Position numbers and translations under genes: made by a program. From positions 1 to 8,657 of the forward strand of contig JAEWNU010000015.1 of assembly GCA_023456995.1 (NCBI GenBank): a stretch of 8,657 nt of DNA, in the 5' to 3' direction. The DNA is from Bacillota bacterium. Its GTDB lineage: Bacteria > Bacillota > Clostridia > Oscillospirales > Ruminococcaceae. A model generated the notes under the pieces. That model saw nothing but the letters and a program-made list of their open reading frames with translations, searched no databases and was not told where the DNA came from. Position 1 is the first letter of the stretch; the number at the start of each line of letters is the position of its first letter. This document shows, in pieces, positions 1 to 7,329 of this stretch.

Positions 1-568
1 AACCTTCTTGATCGGCCATGGTGCGCAGAGCACCATGCGCTTTATCGGTAATAGCTACAATACGATGAGCCGCGAGTTCGCCATAGCGCCTAGTCATTTC
101 CTGCTTTAGGAGGCGAAAAGCCACAGCCGGCTCGGTTGTCGTACCAGATTTCGAAATTACGATAACCGACAGGCGTTTCCCCTTGCAAGTTTTCAAAACC
201 TCAACGATATGTGAGGCCGAAAGATCGTTGCCCAAAAACCAAATTTTTGGCGATTCACTGGGTAAGCAGTTATATAGCGGAGAGATTAAATACTCAATGG
301 CGGCGCGCGCCCCAAGATAAGAACCGCCAATACCTACCACCAGCACAACGTCACTGGTTTGGCGCAACCGCTCTGCACAGCGGGTCAGCCGCAGCAGGTC
401 ATCATCGGTGTTGATTGCCCGTGGGTTCATCCAGCCAAGAAAATCGCTGCCAGCCCCAGTTCCTTGCCGCAGCGTCCGCTGCGCCGCCAGAATTTCCGGC
501 GCTATTGCTTCAAAATCCCCTCGGGTTACAAAGGGCTCGATAAAATCAAAATTAAGTTCAATCGGCAA
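1..568 (-). CDS. pgi: Glucose-6-phosphate isomerase, N-terminal part (runs off left edge)
   Basis: Cytoplasmic enzyme interconverting glucose-6-phosphate and fructose-6-phosphate in glycolysis and gluconeogenesis. The minus strand is open from 568 to the window edge and gives 189 residues, roughly the first 40 percent of a typical ~450-residue Firmicutes isomerase. Family hallmarks are GIGGSYLGARAA at residues 79-90 and the sugar-phosphate-binding SKSGTTTEPA at residues 139-148. The catalytic residues nearer the C-terminus are outside the window. No in-frame ATG lies between the upstream stop and the first conserved block. The chosen TTG at 568 has AAGGGGTG six bases upstream; an in-frame GTG at 577 lies inside that ribosome site and is less likely. 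The gene follows the carboxypeptidase gene on the same strand but has its own promoter candidate. Family identity is very secure; the exact start is less so. Confidence 0.95.
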   Translation of the reverse strand, partial: MPIELNFDFIEPFVTRGDFEAIAPEILAAQRTLRQGTGAGSDFLGWMNPRAINTDDDLLRLTRCAERLRQTSDVVLVVGIGGSYLGARAAIEYLISPLYNCLPSESPKIWFLGNDLSASHIVEVLKTCKGKRLSVIVISKSGTTTEPAVAFRLLKQEMTRRYGELAAHRIVAITDKAHGALRTMADQEG

Positions 569-574
569 TGCTGT

Positions 575-582
575 CACCCCTT
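575..582 (-). promoter_or_regulatory. Ribosome binding site of pgi
   Basis: Read on the minus strand this is AAGGGGTG, six bases before the TTG at 568. It supports the TTG start, since the alternative GTG (577-575) overlaps it. Confidence 0.6.
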
Positions 583-638
583 GTTGTTTTTTAAACGACC
601 GGATTATTTAAACAAAATGATCTTGTTAATTTAAGTTT

Positions 639-667
639 ATTTTACACGAAATCTTACCCTATTTCAA
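639..667 (-). promoter_or_regulatory. Sigma-A-type promoter for pgi
   Basis: On the minus strand, TTGAAA (667-662, 5 of 6 to consensus) is followed by a 17-base spacer and TAAAAT (644-639, 5 of 6). Transcription would start near 632, giving a leader of about 64 bases before the pgi start. The rest of the 569-726 gap is AT-rich and includes the palindrome TAATATATTA at 691-700. Nothing there resembles a GC-rich hairpin with a T-run, so no terminator is called for the upstream carboxypeptidase gene. Confidence 0.6.
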
Positions 668-726
668 CCGCGAATCTATTAATTTTATAATAATATATTA
701 AAAATCGGGGTGTTTAAGAGTAAGTT

Positions 727-1923
727 TTAGCGCATCCGAGTCAACTCCGCCCAAATTAACATGAGTGCGGAACGCAGATCCATTTTATCCACTGATTCAG
801 CTGTAACCACATCATACTCGCAGATAATCACCCCGTCAAGCATCACGCGTATTGTGCCCGCATGAGTGCCCTCAGCAACCGGCGCTTCAAAATCTTCAAC
901 CATTTTCTGCTGCTGCGTCAGCGAGGTACCGCGTCCCTTTTCGACCAGCATTTGCTTGGGAGCGCAGCTTTTCAGGTTAACCTGCTGGCGTACACCGCCT
1001 CTAACCTTAACTGGCACGATTGAAGGTTCGGGCTCGGGCACCGGTCTTGCTTCATAGTTGGCAAAGCCATATTCCAGCAGGCCGCGCGCCGATCCAAAGC
1101 GCTGGTCGCTGGTATCAGAGCCGAGCACCACCGCAATGAGTGACAGACCATCCCGGGTGGCTGAGGCCGACAGGCAAGAACCCGCCCCATCAGTTGTACC
1201 GGTCTTTAGCCCCGTCGCACCTTTAAAAAAGCGCACCAGCTTATTGGTGTTTACCAATTGCGTTTCCCCATTGCGCAGACTATCCATCCAAATGGTGGTG
1301 TATTCGATAATCTTGGGGTGTTTTAGCAGCTCAGCAGACATGGCCGCAATGTCACGCGCCGTGGTCAAATGGCCATCGGCATCCAACCCTGTGGCATTTT
1401 TAAAGGTCGAATTGGTCATACCCAATTCCTGGGCACGCGTGTTCATCAGGTTGACGAAGGCTTCTTCACTGCCCGATACATGCTCGCCGAGTGCTACGGC
1501 CGCGTCATTTGCACTGGCGATAGCCGTCGCTTTTAGCAGCTCGTGCACCGTCATTTGCTCGCCCGGTTCAAACCATATCTGTGTACCGCCCATAGAGCTG
1601 GCATGCGGTGAGCAGGTTACGGTATCGTCAAGGCTTATTTTACCCGAATCAACTGCCTCCATAACCAACAGCATGGTCATAATTTTTGTAATCGAAGCTG
1701 GCGGCATAAGGGTGTCCGCATCTTTTTCAAACAAGATCTTACCGCTTTCAGGCTCGATTAATATTGCCGAGCGGCAGGGAATATTTGTATTCACCAGCGC
1801 TGCCGCGGGCAAGGCATCTTCTTCCTGTGCACACACTGCGCCGAGCGGCAGCACAAACAGCAACATGGCAGCGCAAAGTAATACCGCTACCGTTTTCTTT
1901 TGTCTTTTTATTAGTAATTTCAC
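727..1923 (-). CDS. Serine-type D-Ala-D-Ala carboxypeptidase (PBP5/DacF type)
   Basis: Exported low-molecular-weight penicillin-binding protein that removes the terminal D-alanine from peptidoglycan stem peptides and so limits cross-linking. In the 398-residue product, a basic N-terminus and hydrophobic stretch (about residues 11-31) form a signal peptide with a likely cleavage after AVCA (residue 32). The active-site motifs are all present: SITK at 77-80 (nucleophile Ser77), SAN at 137-139 and KTG at 240-242. A PBP5 C-terminal beta domain follows from about residue 290. The last ~20 residues form an amphipathic helix (hydrophobic plus Arg/Lys) of the kind that anchors these enzymes to the outer face of the membrane. 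The GTG at 1923 is chosen because GAGGTG lies nine bases upstream; an earlier GTG at 1935 overlaps that site and would add four residues. Relatives include vegetative DacA and sporulation-linked DacF/DacB, and sequence alone does not decide which role applies, so no symbol is given. Confidence 0.95.
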   Translation of the reverse strand: MKLLIKRQKKTVAVLLCAAMLLFVLPLGAVCAQEEDALPAAALVNTNIPCRSAILIEPESGKILFEKDADTLMPPASITKIMTMLLVMEAVDSGKISLDDTVTCSPHASSMGGTQIWFEPGEQMTVHELLKATAIASANDAAVALGEHVSGSEEAFVNLMNTRAQELGMTNSTFKNATGLDADGHLTTARDIAAMSAELLKHPKIIEYTTIWMDSLRNGETQLVNTNKLVRFFKGATGLKTGTTDGAGSCLSASATRDGLSLIAVVLGSDTSDQRFGSARGLLEYGFANYEARPVPEPEPSIVPVKVRGGVRQQVNLKSCAPKQMLVEKGRGTSLTQQQKMVEDFEAPVAEGTHAGTIRVMLDGVIICEYDVVTAESVDKMDLRSALMLIWAELTRMR

Positions 1924-1932
1924 CTTAAACAG

Positions 1933-1938
1933 CACCTC
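1933..1938 (-). promoter_or_regulatory. Ribosome binding site deciding the carboxypeptidase start
   Basis: The minus strand reads GAGGTG here, nine bases before the GTG at 1923. It overlaps the upstream in-frame GTG at 1935, which therefore has no well-placed site of its own. Confidence 0.5.
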
Positions 1939-1946
1939 GCATCTTT

Positions 1947-1958
1947 AGCCAAATGGCT
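1947..1958. repeat. Small inverted repeat in the carboxypeptidase leader
   Basis: AGCCA, two bases, then TGGCT: five-base arms just upstream of the carboxypeptidase ribosome site. It could be an operator half-site pair or a weak RNA hairpin. It is short enough to occur by chance. Confidence 0.25.
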
Positions 1959-2014
1959 TATTTACACACCTTTTGCTGTTTGGAGTATATGCATTTAGAC
2001 GGGGTAAATATGCG

Positions 2015-2026
2015 GTGGTGCACCAC
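2015..2026. repeat. Perfect 12-bp palindrome between divergent genes
   Basis: GTGGTGCACCAC is fully self-complementary and lies in the 262-base gap between the divergent carboxypeptidase and mtaB genes. If the carboxypeptidase promoter at 2072-2100 is used, it falls in that gene's leader. A regulator operator or an RNA structure element are both possible. The symmetry is directly visible; the function is inferred. Confidence 0.4.
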
Positions 2027-2029
2027 AAA

Positions 2030-2055
2030 GGCGGTGCAAATCTCCCATTGCCGCC
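2030..2055. repeat. Imperfect GC-rich hairpin, possible MITE/repeat remnant
   Basis: GGCGG (2030-2034) pairs with CCGCC (2051-2055), and inside these CAA (2037-2039) pairs with TTG (2048-2050), leaving a two-base bulge and an eight-base loop. Read on the minus strand the outer edge is TGTAGGGGCGGC, which resembles GC-rich ends of short dispersed inverted repeats in Clostridia (recalled, not searched). No transposase or clear target duplication is seen. Confidence 0.3.
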
Positions 2056-2071
2056 CCTACAGCTAATCAAA

Positions 2072-2100
2072 ATAATTTTGGCGTTTGTTTTTGTTGTCAA
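2072..2100 (-). promoter_or_regulatory. Candidate promoter for the carboxypeptidase gene
   Basis: On the minus strand, a perfect TTGACA (2100-2095) is followed by 17 bases and AATTAT (2077-2072, 4 of 6). Transcription would start near 2065, giving a leader of about 140 bases that contains the three inverted repeats listed at 1947-2055. The weak -10 makes this a moderate call. Confidence 0.4.
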
Positions 2101-2115
2101 ATACCGCGTAACGCC

Positions 2116-2144
2116 TTGCCTTTTGTGGTCATGTTGTATATAAT
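2116..2144 (+). promoter_or_regulatory. Sigma-A-type promoter for mtaB-purL
   Basis: TTGCCT (2116-2121, 4 of 6) is followed by a 17-base spacer and a perfect TATAAT (2139-2144). Transcription would start near 2151, leaving about 35 bases before mtaB. That leader is too short for a purine riboswitch and none is visible. Confidence 0.65.
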
Positions 2145-2174
2145 GATTACGAATTATTTGTACGTTGTGCGGTT

Positions 2175-2180
2175 AGGAGG
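2175..2180 (+). promoter_or_regulatory. Ribosome binding site of mtaB
   Basis: AGGAGG, five bases before the ATG at 2186 but only two before the adjacent ATG at 2183, so the second ATG is favoured. Confidence 0.7.
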
Positions 2181-2185
2181 TCATG

Positions 2186-3469
2186 ATGCGCGCTAGATTT
2201 ATATCGCTCGGCTGTAAAGTCAATCAGTATGAAACACAGGCGCTCGAAGGACTTTTTGCGCAGCACGGTTTTTTTGCTGAAAATGGTGAAAAAGCTGATT
2301 TGGTGGTCATCAATTCTTGCACGGTCACTTCATTAGCCGACCGCAAGACCCGTCAGATCGTCAGAAGACTGCGGCGTGAATTGCCCGATGCCGTCCTGGT
2401 GCTGACCGGCTGCATGCCGCAGACCTCGCCCGAAGATGCCACCGCACTTGCCGAGGCGGACATTATCACCGGCACTAAAGATCGCAGTCAGCTGGTAGCA
2501 CTGGTACTTAACTATTTTAAAACCCGCCAGCGTAAAGTGGAGATTGCGCCCTATGCACTGGACGAGCCTTTTGAGCCTTTAAACGCTCAAAAATTTGACG
2601 ACAGCTTTCAACGCGCCTACCTTAAAATTCAGGACGGCTGCGATCGCTTTTGCTCCTACTGCATCATCCCCTATGCCCGCGGTGGTGTTCGTTCTCGACC
2701 GCTGGAACAGATTGCGGTCGAGACGCAAAAATTAGCGGATGCAGGCTACCATGAAGTTGTACTAACCGGCATCAATATTTCGCGCTATGGCGCTGGTTCG
2801 GGTGCTTCACTGCCCGAAGCGGTCAGTGCTGCTGCTTCGGCGCATGGCAACTTTAGACTGCGCTTAGGCTCAGTCGAACCTGACCTGCTAAGCGAAGCAG
2901 ACTGGCAGGCGCTATCGAAGATTCCTGCGCTCTGTCCACAATTTCATATCCCGCTGCAATCTGGTTGTGACGCGACATTGAAGCGGATGAACCGGCACTA
3001 TTCTGCCGATGATTTTATCACGACTGTGGATAAAATTCGGCAGTTATTCTCAAACCCATCGATCACAACTGATATCATCGTCGGCTTCCCCGGTGAAACC
3101 GACCAAGAATTCGAAGAAACCTGCCGAACCGTCAGGCGCATCGGCCTTTTGAGGGCGCACATATTTGAATATTCTCCCCGAGCTGGTACCCCTGCAGCGG
3201 CGATGGAAAATCAGGTTCCTCCGCCTGTTAAAAAGCAGAGAGCCAAGCAACTGGCGGATCTATGCGCATTAAGCGGTGCACAATTTGCCCGCGGTCAAAT
3301 CGGGCGCAGGGCGCGCGTACTGTTGGAGGCGACCGGAGGCGGCTATAGCGATAACTATTTATATGTCAATGTTCCTGAACGGGCGGGAATTCCCGCTGGT
3401 GATTTCATAAACGTCTTGCTTACCGCGTCAGATGGTGCGGCTTGCACCGGCGTTTTAACATGTGATTAG
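2186..3469 (+). CDS. mtaB: tRNA (t6A37) methylthiotransferase MtaB
   Basis: Radical-SAM enzyme of the MiaB/RimO methylthiotransferase family (MtaB/YqeV subgroup). It converts t6A at position 37 of ANN-decoding tRNAs to ms2t6A, which stabilises codon-anticodon pairing. In the 427-residue product, the N-terminal UPF0004 domain carries the three auxiliary-cluster cysteines Cys10 (FISLGCKVNQYE), Cys45 (INSCTVTS) and Cys76 (TGCMPQ). The radical-SAM core has the CxxxCxxC motif at Cys152, Cys156 and Cys159. The C-terminus, from about residue 370, is a short TRAM-like RNA-binding region. The GCKVNQYE and DGCDRFCSYCIIPYARG blocks distinguish it from RimO and fit MtaB better than MiaB. The start at 2186 follows AGGAGG by five bases; starting at 2183 would add one Met. 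It ends 16 bases before purL and probably shares its transcript. Confidence 0.95.
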   Translation: MRARFISLGCKVNQYETQALEGLFAQHGFFAENGEKADLVVINSCTVTSLADRKTRQIVRRLRRELPDAVLVLTGCMPQTSPEDATALAEADIITGTKDRSQLVALVLNYFKTRQRKVEIAPYALDEPFEPLNAQKFDDSFQRAYLKIQDGCDRFCSYCIIPYARGGVRSRPLEQIAVETQKLADAGYHEVVLTGINISRYGAGSGASLPEAVSAAASAHGNFRLRLGSVEPDLLSEADWQALSKIPALCPQFHIPLQSGCDATLKRMNRHYSADDFITTVDKIRQLFSNPSITTDIIVGFPGETDQEFEETCRTVRRIGLLRAHIFEYSPRAGTPAAAMENQVPPPVKKQRAKQLADLCALSGAQFARGQIGRRARVLLEATGGGYSDNYLYVNVPERAGIPAGDFINVLLTASDGAACTGVLTCD

Positions 3470-3472
3470 AAT

Positions 3473-3477
3473 AGGAG
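3473..3477 (+). promoter_or_regulatory. Ribosome binding site of purL
   Basis: AGGAG, eight bases before the ATG at 3486. It rules against an upstream in-frame GTG at 3462, which overlaps the end of mtaB and has no such site. Confidence 0.7.
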
Positions 3478-3485
3478 TGGACATT

Positions 3486-6400
3486 ATGGCAGTATTTCGG
3501 GTATTCATTGAGAAAAAGCAGCCCTTTGCCGTAGAAGCACAGGGGGTACTGGGCGATCTGAATGCCGCATTGGGTCTAGATAGCTTAAAGGCGGTTCGTA
3601 TTTTGAACCGCTATGATGCCGAGCGTATCACCCCGGAGGATTTTGTCTCCGCTAGAATGACAGTATTTGGCGAGCCGCAGGTCGATATCGCACACGATGT
3701 GCTTCCTGCCGCTGCAGGGCGCGTGTTCGCCGTCGAATATCTGCCGGGTCAATATGATCAGCGCGCCGATTCCGCTGCACAGTGCATCCAGCTCCAGACC
3801 CAGAAGGAGCGCCCCCTCATCCGCTGCGCCCGCGTCTTTATCTTGGAGGGCAACCTCTCTGATGAAGAATTTGCGTCCGTCAAGCAGTATCTCATCAACC
3901 CGGTAGAAAGCCGCGAGGCGTCGCTGGCACTGCCCGACACGCTGGAGACCGACTATCCCAGCCCGCCGGACGTTGCGGTGCTCACCGGTTTTTGTCGCGC
4001 CTCCAACGAGGAGCTGGCCCAGATGGTTGCACAATACGGCCTTGCGATGGAGTTGGACGACCTGCAGTGTTGCCGCGATTATTTTATCAGCGAACAGCGC
4101 GATCCCACTTTTACTGAGTTAAAACTCATCGACACTTATTGGTCGGATCACTGCCGTCACACGACCTTTTCCACCCAGTTTGATCATATTTCTTTTGAAT
4201 CGGATACCGTTAAAAACGCATTCAAGCGCTACCTTGATCTGCGCGTCAGCTTGGGACGCGTGGACCGCCCCATTACACTGATGGATTTAGCAACCATCGG
4301 CGCAAAGGCTTTGAAGAAACGCGGCCTGCTGCCGGACCTCGACGAGTCAGAAGAGATCAACGCCTGCTCGGTCAAGATCAAGGTCGATGTTGATGGTCAG
4401 GATGAAGATTGGCTCTTAATGTTTAAAAACGAGACACACAACCACCCGACCGAAATTGAACCTTTCGGCGGCGCGGCCACCTGCCTAGGCGGCGCAATCC
4501 GCGACCCGCTCTCGGGCAGAAGCTATGTTTATCAGGCCATGCGCGTCACGGGCGCGGCCAACCCGCTCAAGCCGATTTCCGAGACAATGCCTGGTAAGCT
4601 GCCACAGCGCAAAATCGTCACACAGGCGGCAGCGGGTTATTCCTCCTACGGCAACCAAATCGGCCTTGCGACCGGCTTGGTTCAGGAAATCTATCATCCC
4701 GGTTATGTAGCCAAGCGCATGGAGGTGGGCGCTGTCATCGCGGCCGCCCCAGCGGAAAATGTTGTTCGCATGGTACCCCAGACCGGCGACATCGTGCTGC
4801 TGCTGGGTGGCAAGACCGGCCGCGACGGCTGCGGCGGTGCAACAGGCTCTTCTAAAGCACACTCGTCTGAGAGCCTTTTGACCTGCGGTGCCGAGGTTCA
4901 AAAGGGCAACGCCCCTGAGGAGCGCAAGATTCAGCGTCTTTTTAGAAACCCTGAGGCTGCCAAAATGATCAAGCGCTGTAACGACTTTGGCGCGGGCGGT
5001 GTGTCAGTGGCCATCGGCGAATTGGCTGACAGCCTCGATATCGATCTTGACGCTGTACCAAAGAAATACGAAGGTCTGGATGGCACCGAGCTTGCCATCA
5101 GCGAATCGCAGGAGCGCATGGCTGTTGTCTTGGATTCTAAAAATGTTGAACGCTTTTTAGAGATTGCCAAGACCGAAAATTTAAGCGGCGTACCGGTTGC
5201 TAAAGTGACCGACACCGGCCGCATGACCATGAGCTGGCGTGGAAAAACGATCGTCAATCTTTCCCGCGCGTTTTTGAACACAAACGGCGCGCAAAAGCAT
5301 GTCTGCGCCCGCGTGGCAGCCCCTGCTGTTGAGGCTTCTTCGACGGAATATCTCCCGTTTGCTGAACGCTTACGCCGCATGGCAGCCGATTTAAACGTTT
5401 GCTCACAGAAAGGACTGGCTGAGCGGTTTGACGCCTCTATTGGCGGCGGAACTGTGCTTTTCCCCTTCGGTGGCAAATATCAGGAAACGCCTGTTCAGAC
5501 GATGGCTGCCAAAATTCCAGTGCTAAACGGTGAAACCGATACTGCCTCGCTGATGGCGTACGCTTTTGACCCCTATATTTCAAAGCGCAACCCCTATGCC
5601 GGTGCTGTGACGGCGGTATGTGAGTCGATTGCCAAGGTAATTGCCGCTGGCGGCTCAAGAAAGCGGTGCTGGCTTTCGTTCCAGGAGTATTTCGAGCGGC
5701 TGCGCCACGACGACATCCGCTGGGGCAAGCCGCTAGCCGCATTACTCGGCGCCCTGGATGCACAGATTGCGCTGGAGTGTGGTGCGATCGGCGGTAAAGA
5801 CTCCATGTCCGGCAGTTTTGAGCATATTGATGTGCCACCAACGCTGATTTCGTTCGCGGTATCGGTTTCAAAAGCTTCACGCATTATCTCGCCGGAATTT
5901 AAAAAGGCCGGCTCCGCAATTGCCTTGATGCTTCCCGCAGTGGACAGCCACGGTATACCGGATTTAAACAGCGTTCGCCAGATGCTTGACGCACTTGAAG
6001 CACTGATTGCGGCCGGCGAGGTGCGCGCAGCGTGGGTCTGCGGCATGGGCGGTGTTGCGGAAGGCCTCTTTAAAATGGGACTGGGTAATCGAATTGGCGT
6101 TAAACTCTGCGACGGTTTTTCAGACGATTTCTGGTTTAATCGCCAACCTTCAGCCATTATTATCGAGTGTGATAAAATCCCGGCCGAAGCTGTTAAAATC
6201 GGCGAAACTACTGCTGCATTTTCGTTCTATTGCAATCAAAGCAGTATTGATTTAAATGAAACTTTCAAGCTCTATACCGAAAAACTTGAACTGGTATATC
6301 CCTACCGCCTGCCCACACCCAAAACCGCGCTAACTGCCTATGAAGCCAAACCCGCTGAAAAGCGTCCTGCTCCTGCCATTAAAGTGGCAAAGCCGCGCGT

Positions 6401-7190
6401 GCTGCTGCCGGTTTTTGCGGGCACCAACTGTGAATATGACACCGCACGCGCTTTTGAGCGCGCAGGTGCTGTCACCGAAACCTTTATTGTACAGAATCTT
6501 TCGGCAGCGGACATTGAGTATTCTGCCAAAGAGTTTGAACGTTTGATTCACGAATGCAATATTCTCGCAGTACCAGGTGGCTTCTCAGGTGGCGACGAGC
6601 CGGACGGTTCAGGCAAGTTTATTACGGCCTTCTTCAGAAATCCGCGCATCGGCGAGGCCGTTAATAACCTCTTGGAAAATCGTGATGGCTTAATGATCGG
6701 CATTTGCAACGGTTTCCAGGCGCTTGTCAAGCTGGGGCTTGTGCCCTTCGGCAAGATTATCGCGCCGGACGAAAATGCCCCCACGCTCACCTTTAACCGC
6801 ATCGGCCGCCATCAGTCCAAGCTTGTAACGACCCGTGTCTGCTCAAACCGTTCGCCTTGGATGATGTATAACGCCATAGGCGACTTGCATACTATTCCGG
6901 TTTCTCATGGCGAGGGACGCTTTGTCGCTACCCCGGAACTGATTGCCCAATTGGCTGAAAACGGACAGATTGCTACCCAATATGTCGACCTCTCCGGCGC
7001 ACCGACATTAGATACCGAATTTAACCCCAACTTCTCCGATTGCGCTATTGAAGGTATTACTTCACCAGATGGCAGAATATTTGCAAAGATGGCTCATTCG
7101 GAGCGCATCGGCGAAAATATTCACAAGAATGTACCCGGCGCAAAGGATCAAAAGCTGTTTTTGGGCGCGGTGCACTACTTTACAAAATAA
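3486..7190 (+). CDS. purL: Phosphoribosylformylglycinamidine synthase, single-chain
   Basis: Cytoplasmic enzyme of de novo purine synthesis: FGAR + glutamine + ATP gives FGAM + glutamate + ADP + Pi. The 1,234-residue chain contains all functions that are split as PurS, PurL and PurQ in Bacillus. A PurS-like N-terminal region (about 1-90) is followed by a linker and the FGAM-synthase signature around DTYWSDHCRH (216-225). The first ATP-binding AIRS-like module includes FKNETHNHP (313-321), and a second AIRS-like module follows. A class-I glutamine amidotransferase domain starts at about residue 970; its triad is Cys1074 (GICNGFQ), His1204 and Glu1206 (AHSE). Length and layout fit the clade II large form found in Clostridia. 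No frameshift or missing catalytic residue was seen. It is second in the mtaB-purL pair and is followed by a strong terminator; other pur genes are not adjacent. Confidence 0.97.
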   Translation: MAVFRVFIEKKQPFAVEAQGVLGDLNAALGLDSLKAVRILNRYDAERITPEDFVSARMTVFGEPQVDIAHDVLPAAAGRVFAVEYLPGQYDQRADSAAQCIQLQTQKERPLIRCARVFILEGNLSDEEFASVKQYLINPVESREASLALPDTLETDYPSPPDVAVLTGFCRASNEELAQMVAQYGLAMELDDLQCCRDYFISEQRDPTFTELKLIDTYWSDHCRHTTFSTQFDHISFESDTVKNAFKRYLDLRVSLGRVDRPITLMDLATIGAKALKKRGLLPDLDESEEINACSVKIKVDVDGQDEDWLLMFKNETHNHPTEIEPFGGAATCLGGAIRDPLSGRSYVYQAMRVTGAANPLKPISETMPGKLPQRKIVTQAAAGYSSYGNQIGLATGLVQEIYHPGYVAKRMEVGAVIAAAPAENVVRMVPQTGDIVLLLGGKTGRDGCGGATGSSKAHSSESLLTCGAEVQKGNAPEERKIQRLFRNPEAAKMIKRCNDFGAGGVSVAIGELADSLDIDLDAVPKKYEGLDGTELAISESQERMAVVLDSKNVERFLEIAKTENLSGVPVAKVTDTGRMTMSWRGKTIVNLSRAFLNTNGAQKHVCARVAAPAVEASSTEYLPFAERLRRMAADLNVCSQKGLAERFDASIGGGTVLFPFGGKYQETPVQTMAAKIPVLNGETDTASLMAYAFDPYISKRNPYAGAVTAVCESIAKVIAAGGSRKRCWLSFQEYFERLRHDDIRWGKPLAALLGALDAQIALECGAIGGKDSMSGSFEHIDVPPTLISFAVSVSKASRIISPEFKKAGSAIALMLPAVDSHGIPDLNSVRQMLDALEALIAAGEVRAAWVCGMGGVAEGLFKMGLGNRIGVKLCDGFSDDFWFNRQPSAIIIECDKIPAEAVKIGETTAAFSFYCNQSSIDLNETFKLYTEKLELVYPYRLPTPKTALTAYEAKPAEKRPAPAIKVAKPRVLLPVFAGTNCEYDTARAFERAGAVTETFIVQNLSAADIEYSAKEFERLIHECNILAVPGGFSGGDEPDGSGKFITAFFRNPRIGEAVNNLLENRDGLMIGICNGFQALVKLGLVPFGKIIAPDENAPTLTFNRIGRHQSKLVTTRVCSNRSPWMMYNAIGDLHTIPVSHGEGRFVATPELIAQLAENGQIATQYVDLSGAPTLDTEFNPNFSDCAIEGITSPDGRIFAKMAHSERIGENIHKNVPGAKDQKLFLGAVHYFTK

Positions 7191-7207
7191 TTTCCCGATA
7201 TGCTTTA

Positions 7208-7242
7208 AGCCGCAGGATGTATGCCATCCTGCGGCTATTTTT
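7208..7242 (+). terminator. Intrinsic terminator after purL
   Basis: A perfect 12-bp stem (AGCCGCAGGATG at 7208-7219 with its complement at 7225-7236) encloses the five-base loop TATGC, followed by ATTTTT. It begins 17 bases after the purL stop and separates mtaB-purL from the tandem membrane-protein genes. Confidence 0.93.
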
Positions 7243-7260
7243 AAGATATTTTCCAATATT

Positions 7261-7289
7261 TTGTTTTACTGTAAAATTTATGTTATAAC
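7261..7289 (+). promoter_or_regulatory. Candidate extended -10 promoter for the tandem pair
   Basis: TTGTTT (7261-7266) lies 17 bases before TATAAC (7284-7289), which is preceded by TG at 7281-7282 as in extended -10 promoters. Transcription would begin near 7296, about 35 bases before the first gene. The surrounding AT-rich sequence offers other -10-like hexamers, so the exact site is uncertain. Confidence 0.45.
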
Positions 7290-7329
7290 TTTAAGTATTA
7301 TAAATTATTTGATGGGAATGAAGCCGACT

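Noticed and set aside
211..634. Short plus-strand open frames over the left edge
   Set aside because: They are mostly antisense to the clear pgi reading frame and show no protein family features.
691..700. TAATATATTA palindrome as terminator of the carboxypeptidase gene
   Set aside because: It is purely A/T, with a stem too weak for intrinsic termination and no following T-run of note.
1058..1948. Long open frame on the plus strand opposite the carboxypeptidase gene
   Set aside because: It is fully antisense to a gene with all catalytic motifs, has low-complexity Ser/Ala-rich composition and no ribosome site or recognisable domain.
2145..2185. Purine riboswitch or PurR box ahead of mtaB-purL
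   Set aside because: The leader is only about 35 bases and contains neither the conserved purine aptamer core nor a recognisable PurR box.
3462..3485. GTG start for purL overlapping the mtaB stop
   Set aside because: AGGAG is correctly placed for the ATG at 3486, and the MAVFRVF start matches the usual beginning of this PurL form.
7048..7329. N-terminal extension of copy 1 overlapping the end of purL
   Set aside because: The extension would cross purL in another frame and a strong terminator, while the paralogue starts exactly at the equivalent MWRC, so the start at 7330 is preferred.
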